Assembly (NCBI GenBank): GCA_021804195.1
Contig: JAJZKJ010000220.1
Coordinates: forward strand, 1-5,019
Reading direction: 5' to 3'
Length of the DNA stretch: 5,019 bases
Origin: Acidobacteriota bacterium
Lineage (GTDB): Bacteria; Planctomycetota; Phycisphaerae; WQYP01; JAJZKJ01
Part shown: positions 1 to 5,019 of the stretch, piece by piece
Layout: every line of letters begins with the position of its first letter
Numbering within the stretch: the stretch's first letter is position 1
Made by a program: the position numbers and the translations under genes
The notes under the pieces: generated by a model
What the model was told of the DNA's origin: nothing
The model's database searches: none
What the model saw: the letters and a program-made list of their open reading frames with translations, nothing else

Positions 1-65
1 TGACCGCCGAACTTCAGGTGATGAAAGCTAACATTAATTGGCGTGCGGAAAAAATGCAATCGTGA
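1..65 (+). CDS. C-terminal end of an unidentified upstream gene (partial)
   Basis: Read from position 3, twenty sense codons lead to a TGA stop at 63-65. The peptide (TAELQVMKAN, then INWRAEKMQS) has a balanced, helix-like composition that looks coded, while frames 1 and 2 meet stops at 1-3 and 29-31. The piece is far too short to identify a family. If real, the gene enters from the left edge and ends 216 nt before the channel start. That gap and the promoter inside it suggest the two are not tightly coupled. The alternative is that this is simply open intergenic sequence. Confidence 0.35.
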   Translation, partial: TAELQVMKANINWRAEKMQS

Positions 66-137
66 AGAATGGAACTCCGGCGCCTGGGCGAAAAAGTGCT
101 TTCCCGGAGCCTTTGGTATCCGGTTGTGCGGTACGGC

Positions 138-165
138 CGGCTGCGAATATGCGGTGCTGCAGCCG
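138..165 (+). repeat. Inverted repeat in the leader upstream of the MIP channel gene
   Basis: CGGCTGC (138-144) is the exact reverse complement of GCAGCCG (159-165), giving a 7-bp stem with a 14-nt loop. No T-run follows, so it is not a standard intrinsic terminator. It could help end the upstream transcript or could be chance in GC-rich DNA. Apart from this, a second 6-bp repeat (CTCCGG 75-80 / CCGGAG 104-109), and the promoter and ribosome binding site listed separately, I see nothing in 66-281. Confidence 0.3.
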
Positions 166-201
166 AAGGTCCGTTCTCCGGCGGTAAATGCATGAGCATG
201 G

Positions 202-230
202 TTGGAATACCACCAAGGCAATGTTATAGT
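202..230 (+). promoter_or_regulatory. Probable sigma70-type promoter for the channel-oxidoreductase unit
   Basis: A -35-like TTGGAA (202-207, 4 of 6 matches to TTGACA) is followed after 17 nt by TATAGT (225-230, 5 of 6 matches to TATAAT). A TG one base before the -10 hexamer (222-223) makes it an extended -10. The expected transcription start is near 237, leaving a leader of about 45 nt before the ATG at 282. This also argues against the longer reading frame from 69, whose first codons would lie upstream of the transcript. Confidence 0.6.
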
Positions 231-272
231 CCTGCACCGTGGAGGGCTGCGGCGACCGGCAGCCCCGGGACC

Positions 273-276
273 GGAG
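273..276 (+). promoter_or_regulatory. Ribosome binding site that sets the channel start at 282
   Basis: GGAG ends 5 nt before the ATG at 282. The next in-frame ATG, at 348, has no such sequence in front of it. The ATG at 69 lies before the predicted promoter, and residues coded from 69 to 281 do not look like protein. Confidence 0.5.
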
Positions 277-281
277 ATTGC

Positions 282-1178
282 ATGTTACGTACAGCCCGCC
301 ATCCAGAAGCTGACAAGGCGGAGGTCAATTCTTCGCCCGCGGCGGCAATGCCGACACCGGTGGAATGCCTGCGTAAGAACTGGCCACTTTATATTTACGA
401 AGGCATTTTGCTGGCCGGCTTTATGATATCCGCATCGCTGTTTACCGCGCTGATGGAATATCCGCGATCGCCGGCGACACACTGGATTCAATCCCAATTC
501 TGGCGGCGCGGGGTTATTGGTCTGGCCATGGGCGCAACGGCGGTACTGTTGATCTATTCCCCTATCGGCAAACGATCCGGGGCGCATATGAATCCGGCCT
601 TTACAATCGGGTTTCTGCGGCTGGCGAAAATCCGGTTGCCGGATGCCGTCGGCTACATTGCCGGCCAGTTTATCGGCGGGGCGGCCGGGGTATACGCGGC
701 GATTCTTATGCTGGGGCATCAGGTGATGGCCAGCAGCGCGGTAAATTACGTTGTAACCGTTCCGGGAATCTGGGGGACCAACATTGCGTGGCTGGGCGAA
801 TTTACGATCGCATTTCTAATGATGGCGACCGTTCTGGCGGTCAACCAGATTCCGCGGCTGGCCCCCTGGACAGGATGTTTTGCCGGCATGTTGATTGTGC
901 TTTTTGTATTGTTTGAGGCGCCGCTTTCCGGATTCAGCATGAATCCTGCGCGCACCTTCGGCTCCGCCGTACCGGCAAATACCTGGACGGCCGGCTGGAT
1001 ATACTTTACCGCACCGATTCTCGGCATGCTGGCCGGTATTGAAATTCACCGGCTATTTGCCCGGGAATGGGTGATATTGTGCCCGCGGTTAAACCATTCG
1101 CGCCGCCATGATACGCTGCATCCGTGCGACTGCCTTGCCGACGAAGCGGTGAGCCGCGACAATTCACGGAACAGTTGA
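282..1178 (+). CDS. Major intrinsic protein (aquaporin / glycerol-facilitator family) membrane channel
   Basis: This 298-residue inner-membrane channel should passively conduct water and/or small neutral solutes. Six hydrophobic helices lie at about 36-58, 78-94, 120-143, 168-190, 196-217 and 235-259. Both pore motifs are intact: NPA at 104-106 (GAHMNPAFTIG) and NPA at 221-223 followed by the filter Arg224 (GFSMNPARTFG). The conserved membrane glutamates of the two half-repeats appear as Glu40 and Glu173. Around the second NPA the sequence resembles GlpF, with Phe218 and Val209 where AqpZ has Thr and His. GlpF's Asp after NPAR is Thr here. About 35 residues precede helix 1, and a roughly 39-residue C-terminal tail is rich in Cys and His (Cys267, His272, His276, His280, Cys282, Cys284). 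Start chosen from GGAG 5 nt upstream and the promoter position. A GMC oxidoreductase follows after 59 nt and is probably co-transcribed. Family assignment is firm; solute is unknown. Confidence 0.93.
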   Translation: MLRTARHPEADKAEVNSSPAAAMPTPVECLRKNWPLYIYEGILLAGFMISASLFTALMEYPRSPATHWIQSQFWRRGVIGLAMGATAVLLIYSPIGKRSGAHMNPAFTIGFLRLAKIRLPDAVGYIAGQFIGGAAGVYAAILMLGHQVMASSAVNYVVTVPGIWGTNIAWLGEFTIAFLMMATVLAVNQIPRLAPWTGCFAGMLIVLFVLFEAPLSGFSMNPARTFGSAVPANTWTAGWIYFTAPILGMLAGIEIHRLFAREWVILCPRLNHSRRHDTLHPCDCLADEAVSRDNSRNS

Positions 1179-1223
1179 ATGGGGCCGGCAGGCAGGCCGC
1201 TGCATGGGTGCACCGTATTTATC

Positions 1224-1237
1224 AGGAGTTTTTTTTC
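1224..1237 (+). promoter_or_regulatory. Ribosome binding site with an eight-T spacer before the GMC gene
   Basis: AGGAG (1224-1228) is followed directly by eight T residues (1229-1236) and a C, placing the ATG at 1238 with 9-nt spacing. This decides the start: the 38 in-frame residues before it overlap the channel gene and lack family similarity, whereas MTTDNQYDVIIIGSG is a typical GMC N-terminus. The T-run lies exactly in the spacer between binding site and start codon. Confidence 0.75.
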
Positions 1238-2785
1238 ATGACCACGGACAATCAGTATGATGTGATTATTATCGGTTCAGGCGCGGGCGGGGGAACGTTG
1301 GCGCATCGCCTGGCGCGGACGGGCAAAAAAATACTTATACTGGAACGCGGCGGCTGGCTGCCGCGGGAACATGAAAATTGGAACGCCACGAGCGTTTTCG
1401 TCGAGAACAGATATGTTTCCAGGGATCCATGGCTGGATGCCGCTGGTCGGTCATTTCAACCGGGAACCCATTATTTTGTCGGGGGAGCCACCAAAATGTT
1501 CGGCGCCGCCCTGTTCCGCCTGCGAACGGAGGATTTCGGGCAAATCGCCTACGCGGACGGCATATCGCCCGCCTGGCCGATCAGTTACCAGGACCTGGAA
1601 CCGTACTATCTTCAGGCGGAGCAACTGTACCAGGTTCATGGCCTGCGGGGCGAAGATCCGACCGAAGGCCCGGCCAGCGGCCCGTATCCATTTGCGCCCA
1701 TCGCCCATGAACCGCGAATCCAGGAAATTGCGGATTCACTTTCCAAGCGGGGATATCACCCCTTTCATGCCCCGACGGGCGTGATGCTTAATGAACAGGT
1801 GCGCCATAACAGCAAATGCCTGAAGTGCAATACATGCGACGGCTTTCCCTGCCTGGTGCAGGCCAAAAGCGATGCGGAAAACATCTGCATTCGGCCCGCA
1901 TTGGAACAGGGCAATGTGACCCTGCTTACCCATGCACAGGTTAAGAAACTCAAAACCTCCGCATCCGGACGCAGCGTGTCCGAGGTTATCGCGGAGCATG
2001 ACGGCCGGATGTTGAGTTTTTCAGCCGATATTGTGGTGGTGTCCGCCGGGGCGGCCAACAGTGCGCGTATTCTGCTGCTGTCCGCCAATGACAAACATCC
2101 CAACGGGCTGGCCAATTCGTCGGACCAGGTGGGACGCAATTACATGTTCCATAATTCCGATGCGGTGGTCGCGTTGTCGCGTCGGCCGAATGAAACACGC
2201 TTCCAAAAGACGCTTTCACTGAATGATTTTTATTTCAAGGCTGATGATTACCCGCATCCGCTGGGGAATATTCAGATGATCGGAAAATCAATGGGGCCGA
2301 TGTTTCGCGGCGATGCGCCAAAATTCGCCCCGGGATTCGCCCTGGAGGAAATGGCCCGGCACAGTGTGGATTTCTGGCTCACCACGGAAGACCTGCCGAA
2401 GCCGGACAATCGCGTCACCATCACCGCGGACGGCCAGATTAAACTCTCCTACACGTTTAACAATCAGGAACCGATGCGGCGGCTGCGCGCCAAGCTGGAA
2501 ATGCTTTTAAACCATTGCGACATGCACCCGCACCTTATTCCCAATCACGTTTATATGAAAAAAGACATCCCGATCGGCGGTGTCGGCCACCAATCCGGAA
2601 CGCTTCGCTTTGGGACAGACCCAAAAACATCGGTGCTGAATACCGATTGCCGGGCGCATGACCTGGATAATTTGTACGTGGTTGACACAAGCTTTTTTCC
2701 GAGTATCGGCGCCGTGAATCCATCCTTAACCGCCATGGCCAACGCCTTGCGGGTAGGCGACCATCTGGCGGATCGGCTTAAATGA
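1238..2785 (+). CDS. FAD-dependent GMC family oxidoreductase with a four-cysteine cluster
   Basis: This 515-residue flavoenzyme should oxidise an alcohol or sugar-type substrate. The N-terminus is the FAD Rossmann fold: DVIIIGSGAGGG (8-19) with the acidic residue Glu36 ending strand 2 (LILERGG). A second FAD-contact segment, VGGATKMFGA, lies at 81-90. The C-terminal GMC domain carries the catalytic pair: His451 in GGVGHQSGTLRFG and Asn494 in GAVNPSLTAMANA. VVDTSFFPS (481-489) is the usual strand before the second catalytic residue. Between the domains, CLKCNTCDGFPC (194-205) places Cys194, Cys197, Cys200 and Cys205 close together, followed by AKSDAE. I recall this Cys pattern from a subgroup of bacterial GMC enzymes; it could bind an iron-sulfur cluster or other metal. 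There is no Sec or Tat signal, so a cytoplasmic enzyme is expected. Length is normal for the family. Position 59 nt after the channel gene suggests a shared transcript. The substrate and electron acceptor cannot be assigned. Confidence 0.93.
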   Translation: MTTDNQYDVIIIGSGAGGGTLAHRLARTGKKILILERGGWLPREHENWNATSVFVENRYVSRDPWLDAAGRSFQPGTHYFVGGATKMFGAALFRLRTEDFGQIAYADGISPAWPISYQDLEPYYLQAEQLYQVHGLRGEDPTEGPASGPYPFAPIAHEPRIQEIADSLSKRGYHPFHAPTGVMLNEQVRHNSKCLKCNTCDGFPCLVQAKSDAENICIRPALEQGNVTLLTHAQVKKLKTSASGRSVSEVIAEHDGRMLSFSADIVVVSAGAANSARILLLSANDKHPNGLANSSDQVGRNYMFHNSDAVVALSRRPNETRFQKTLSLNDFYFKADDYPHPLGNIQMIGKSMGPMFRGDAPKFAPGFALEEMARHSVDFWLTTEDLPKPDNRVTITADGQIKLSYTFNNQEPMRRLRAKLEMLLNHCDMHPHLIPNHVYMKKDIPIGGVGHQSGTLRFGTDPKTSVLNTDCRAHDLDNLYVVDTSFFPSIGAVNPSLTAMANALRVGDHLADRLK

Positions 2786-2800
2786 GGCCCTTCCGGAGGC

Positions 2801-2817
2801 GCCCCGCATGATGGGGC
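2801..2817 (+). repeat. Short hairpin just after the GMC gene
   Basis: GCCCC (2801-2805) pairs with GGGGC (2813-2817), and an inner G-T pair can extend it to 6 bp with a 5-nt loop. It begins 16 nt after the TGA. No T-run follows, so it is at best a non-canonical terminator or a 3' end stabiliser. Confidence 0.4.
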
Positions 2818-2833
2818 AACCGTCTGGTACGGG

Positions 2834-2846
2834 CCGGCCCGGCCGG
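2834..2846 (+). repeat. GC-rich inverted repeat
   Basis: CCGGC (2834-2838) pairs with GCCGG (2842-2846) around a CCG loop. It overlaps the perfect 10-base palindrome GGGCCGGCCC (2831-2840). The stem is short, and such motifs are common in this GC-rich sequence. Confidence 0.25.
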
Positions 2847-2853
2847 TGGGCGC

Positions 2854-2872
2854 ACCGCGGAAAAACAGCGGT
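2854..2872 (+). terminator. Weak terminator-like hairpin
   Basis: ACCGC (2854-2858) pairs with GCGGT (2868-2872) around a 9-nt A-rich loop, and the arm ends in only three T residues before C. It is the only stem here with any T-run, but both stem and run are weak. Confidence 0.25.
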
Positions 2873-2880
2873 TTCACTGA

Positions 2881-2910
2881 ATTTCCGGATCGCCGCGCGA
2901 TGCCGGAAAT
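2881..2910 (+). repeat. Strong 13-bp hairpin (near-perfect palindrome) between the GMC gene and the DUF4175-like gene
   Basis: The left arm 2881-2893 (ATTTCCGGATCGC) pairs with 2897-2901 and 2903-2910 (GCGAT, then CCGGAAAT). The loop is CGC and the only irregularity is one bulged G at 2902. It starts 95 nt after the GMC stop and ends 26 nt before the TATAAT at 2937. It could be the terminator of the channel-oxidoreductase unit, although the downstream sequence is only moderately T-rich and has no true U-tract. Alternatively it could be a two-fold symmetric protein-binding site just upstream of the next promoter. The sequence does not decide between these. Confidence 0.55.
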
Positions 2911-2936
2911 ATGCAAGATTTCTGTTGATTTGCCGT

Positions 2937-2942
2937 TATAAT
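2937..2942 (+). promoter_or_regulatory. Perfect -10 box (TATAAT) before the DUF4175-like gene
   Basis: TATAAT matches the sigma70 consensus at all six positions and lies 66 nt before the ATG at 3009. A 17-nt spacer would put the -35 at 2914-2919 (CAAGAT), which matches poorly, so the promoter may rely on an activator or upstream contacts. TTGATT at 2925-2930 is too close to serve as the -35. Expected transcription start is near 2949. Confidence 0.45.
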
Positions 2943-2993
2943 GGATGGTAGTCTTCAGCCGGCCGTCGTCTGCAACACCGAATGCCGGATTGC

Positions 2994-2998
2994 GGGAG
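2994..2998 (+). promoter_or_regulatory. Ribosome binding site that favours the start at 3009
   Basis: GGGAG lies 10 nt before the ATG at 3009, or 7 nt before an in-frame TTG at 3006. The upstream in-frame ATG at 2982 has no purine-rich sequence at a suitable distance, so the shorter protein is preferred. Confidence 0.45.
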
Positions 2999-3008
2999 TC
3001 AAGCGTTG

Positions 3009-4973
3009 ATGGAATCGCCGAACAATGCCAGTCAGGGTCCAGCGGATGGCGTCCGCGCCGCCGGCGGCGAAATTCCGAAGGCCGCACTTCCGGAAGCGAT
3101 CAGTGAATCGCTGCTGATGGTGGCGCGTCGCCGGCAACGACTGGTGATTCTTGCCGGCCTGCTGCGGGCGTTGCTGATCATGCTTGTGTTTTGTCTGCTG
3201 GCGGCGCTGCTGCTGGGCAGTTTTCCCGATCTTCCATCGGCCGTACGCTGGATTGTAACGCTGGGACTTTGGGGAACCGTCATCACCTCCACAGTCATCC
3301 TGCTGCGGCCGGCTTTTAAGCCCATTCATCTACGGCAGGCAGCCGGATTGATTCATGCCAGCCATCGCGATCATGACGAACGGATACTCAGTGCGGTGGA
3401 ATTTTCCGAGCTGGAACACCCACACGAAACCGGTTCCCCGGAATTGATTCATCATGTCATTCATCAGGCCCAGACTGATGCCCAATCCGTCCAGCCCCAG
3501 CAGGTGCTTTCGGTTGCGGCGGTTTACCGCATCGGGGCGTACTGCACGCCGGCGGTGCTGGCATGGATTATTCTCTGGCCGCTCATGCCGCAGCGGCTCA
3601 GCGCCGGCCTGAGCCAGACGTTTCTACCCTGGCGCAGCGCTGTTACCGGCCAGGATCTGCAACTGCTGGTCCGGCCCGGCGATACCGCTTTGGCCGCGGG
3701 CGACAGCCTCGCCGTCACAGTGCGCAACATCAAGGCCGGCGGGGCGCCGGGATCCATGACGGGGCTTAATCTGCTGGTGCATTACCCGGCCGGCGGCGAT
3801 CGAACAATCGCCATGACGCGGTCCGGGCCGCGATCCTTTGAGCACAATTTTTCATCCGTTATTTCCAGCTTTAATTACCGGATCAGTTGCCGGAGGGGAA
3901 TTACCCGCTGGTACCATGTGCGTGCCATGGTGCGGCCGCGCATTGAGAGCCTGGAACTTCACTTTACGTTCCCCGCCTATACGCGCCTTACCCCGAAAAC
4001 CTACATCGGCCGCCGCGGATCCATCCGGGTGCTGCGCGGCACATCTGTGCAGCTTATCGTGCACGCCAGCCAGCCGCTGAAAAAAAACAGCGATCTGGAG
4101 ATCGGCAAAGGTATTGATTCCAGGCTGCTTCCCCTTACCCCGCTCGTCGGCCTGGCTTATCAGGCCACCTTTCACATCCTGTTGAGCGGGGAGTATCGCA
4201 TTCATCTGGTTGATACCCAGGGCATAAAAAACAAGGACGACCGGCCGTGGCCGATCGTGGCCATCGCGGACACCCCCCCGGTTGTTCACATCTTGTCTCC
4301 GCGGAAAATTCTGCGCGTGCGTCCGGACGATGTGATCCCTGTCCGATTTACCGCGACCGATGATTTTGGTTTGACCCGGCTGACGGCCATTGTATCGGTC
4401 GACCATTCCGTACCGATGAGATATCACATTGCCCTTGGTGCGCGCGACCTGACCAGCGTTAAACGCATGTGGCAACTGGCCGTGGCTGATCAGTTGCTGG
4501 CCGCCGGCCTGCCGAGGGGCAAAAAGATATTTTATCGCATTGCGGCTGCGGACAATTGCGAGCCGGCCAGCCAGACATCCCGGAGCGCTGTTCATGAACT
4601 GATTCTGGATCCCAATTTGCCCCTGGATTATCAGGCCAGGCAGAATAAAAAGGCCTACGCCCGGCTGCACGGCGCCTTAACCACCGCCATTCGCCATATC
4701 GGCGAAGCCCGACAGCAACTCAACAACCTGAATTATGTCGCCCCCGGAAAGGCCTTTAATCCGCAGCAGCAGAACCATGCCGATAAACTACAGGATGATC
4801 TGGGCCGAGCCGTATCAAGCCTGCGGAACCAGGCGGCCCATCTGAAGCACAGCCCGTATGCCGCGGCGGCGGCCTCAGCCGGCCGGATCGCCACGCATGG
4901 AATTCAGCGCGCGGCAAATCATGTGGCGGCGGCAATCATGGATTCTCCCAGTCACAACAATGTCCGGCAATAA
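3009..4973 (+). CDS. DUF4175-like membrane-anchored protein with Ig-like extracytoplasmic domains, function unknown
   Basis: The 654-residue product begins with a short Ala/Pro-rich cytoplasmic segment. Two membrane helices follow (about 45-71 and 80-100), then a polar helical stretch (108-132, ending DERILSAVEF) and a third membrane helix (177-194). After that comes a long beta-rich part expected outside the membrane. Segments typical of DUF4175-style proteins are FPAYTRLTPKTY (321-332), TPPVVHILSP (422-431), FTATDDFGLT (447-456) and YRIAAADN (509-516). The C-terminus (about 536-646) is helical and rich in Gln, His and Ala. I recognise the architecture, not a biochemical role; in planctomycete-like genomes such proteins often sit near MoxR/DUF58/VWA (Bat-type) genes, none of which is visible here. 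Family members I know are often longer, with extended C-terminal coiled coils, so this one may be short or shifted out of frame near its end. Runs of eight A (4080-4087) and seven C (4273-4279) lie within the gene. The start at 3009 rests on GGGAG upstream; 2982 would add nine residues. Confidence 0.75.
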   Translation: MESPNNASQGPADGVRAAGGEIPKAALPEAISESLLMVARRRQRLVILAGLLRALLIMLVFCLLAALLLGSFPDLPSAVRWIVTLGLWGTVITSTVILLRPAFKPIHLRQAAGLIHASHRDHDERILSAVEFSELEHPHETGSPELIHHVIHQAQTDAQSVQPQQVLSVAAVYRIGAYCTPAVLAWIILWPLMPQRLSAGLSQTFLPWRSAVTGQDLQLLVRPGDTALAAGDSLAVTVRNIKAGGAPGSMTGLNLLVHYPAGGDRTIAMTRSGPRSFEHNFSSVISSFNYRISCRRGITRWYHVRAMVRPRIESLELHFTFPAYTRLTPKTYIGRRGSIRVLRGTSVQLIVHASQPLKKNSDLEIGKGIDSRLLPLTPLVGLAYQATFHILLSGEYRIHLVDTQGIKNKDDRPWPIVAIADTPPVVHILSPRKILRVRPDDVIPVRFTATDDFGLTRLTAIVSVDHSVPMRYHIALGARDLTSVKRMWQLAVADQLLAAGLPRGKKIFYRIAAADNCEPASQTSRSAVHELILDPNLPLDYQARQNKKAYARLHGALTTAIRHIGEARQQLNNLNYVAPGKAFNPQQQNHADKLQDDLGRAVSSLRNQAAHLKHSPYAAAAASAGRIATHGIQRAANHVAAAIMDSPSHNNVRQ

Positions 4974-5019
4974 TGTCACCCACCGCGGCTTTGAGTTTAT
5001 CCAGCAACGGGGCAACGGA
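4960..5019 (+). CDS. Start of a downstream gene or shifted continuation of the DUF4175-like protein (partial)
   Basis: In frame 1, an ATG at 4960 opens a reading frame that overlaps the preceding gene by 14 nt and runs without a stop to the window edge. It reads MSGNNVTHRG then FEFIQQRGNG. Its codons mostly end in G or C like the genes before it. The frame is open from 4846, and other in-frame ATGs occur at 4858, 4897 and 4921; none has a clear ribosome binding site. A competing start is the TAATG overlap at 4971-4975, whose frame gives MSPTAALSLS and looks less coded. The product cannot be identified from 20 residues. Confidence 0.4.
   Translation, partial: MSGNNVTHRGFEFIQQRGNG

Noticed and set aside
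69..281. N-terminal extension of the channel gene from the ATG at 69
   Set aside because: The first 71 residues have no membrane helix or family similarity, and the best promoter (202-230) and ribosome binding site (273-276) lie downstream of that start.
1175..1222. Separate promoter for the GMC gene (TTGAAT ... TATTTAT)
   Set aside because: The spacing between the two hexamers is about 35 nt, far from 17, and no better -35 lies at the right distance.
2551..3087. A 178-codon open frame on the minus strand across the intergenic region
   Set aside because: It overlaps the GMC gene end, including the catalytic Asn region, and the start of the next gene. The product is Arg/Ser/Pro-rich and reads like a GC-rich shadow frame.
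4079..4089. Possible -1 frameshift site A AAA AAC in the DUF4175-like gene
   Set aside because: The heptamer is in the correct phase, but the original frame stays open for about 295 more codons with recognisable domain motifs, and I see no stable structure just downstream.
4273..4279. Seven-C run as a phase-variable tract
   Set aside because: It encodes the conserved Thr-Pro-Pro before VVHILSP, so it is explained by the protein sequence, and a run of seven is short for clear phase variation.
3852..4670. A 272-codon open frame on the minus strand
   Set aside because: It lies wholly opposite the DUF4175-like gene, whose domains are recognisable. Its own product has no recognisable motif and it has no clear ribosome binding site.
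1..5019. Many GGCCGG/GCCGGC palindromes across the window
   Set aside because: They mostly fall on Ala-Gly and Pro-Ala codons in a GC-rich genome and show no regular spacing, so they look compositional.

Overview
The window reads as an ordinary chromosomal segment of a moderately GC-rich Gram-negative bacterium. The third gene resembles the large membrane-anchored DUF4175-like proteins that I associate with Planctomycetota (perhaps Phycisphaerae) and related groups. This taxonomic guess is an inference from protein style alone. All supported genes are on the + strand. I see no tRNA, rRNA, CRISPR array, insertion sequence or phage gene.

Layout. Positions 1-65 probably hold the last 20 codons of an upstream gene. 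Positions 66-281 are a non-coding leader with a good sigma70-type promoter (TTGGAA, 17-nt spacer, extended TATAGT). Positions 282-1178 encode a major intrinsic protein (aquaporin/glycerol-facilitator family) channel. After a 59-nt gap without a clear terminator, 1238-2785 encodes a cytoplasmic FAD-dependent GMC oxidoreductase with an unusual four-cysteine cluster. Positions 2786-3008 are a structured intergenic region with four inverted repeats, including a 13-bp hairpin at 2881-2910, followed by a perfect TATAAT. Positions 3009-4973 encode a three-helix membrane protein with Ig-like extracytoplasmic domains of DUF4175 type. A further reading frame overlaps its end and runs off the window.

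Working together. The channel and the GMC enzyme look like one transcription unit. The channel's second half is closer to GlpF than to water-specific aquaporins (GFSMNPARTFG), so a plausible inference is that a small polyol, sugar alcohol or other neutral solute enters through the channel and is oxidised in the cytoplasm. The substrate cannot be read from the sequence. The DUF4175-like gene has its own likely promoter and appears to start a separate operon of cell-envelope character.

The most interesting points are the channel-oxidoreductase pair, the Cys cluster of the GMC enzyme, the Cys/His tail of the channel, the hairpin next to the third gene's promoter, and the early stop of the DUF4175-like protein with an overlapping frame. 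None proves a new system.
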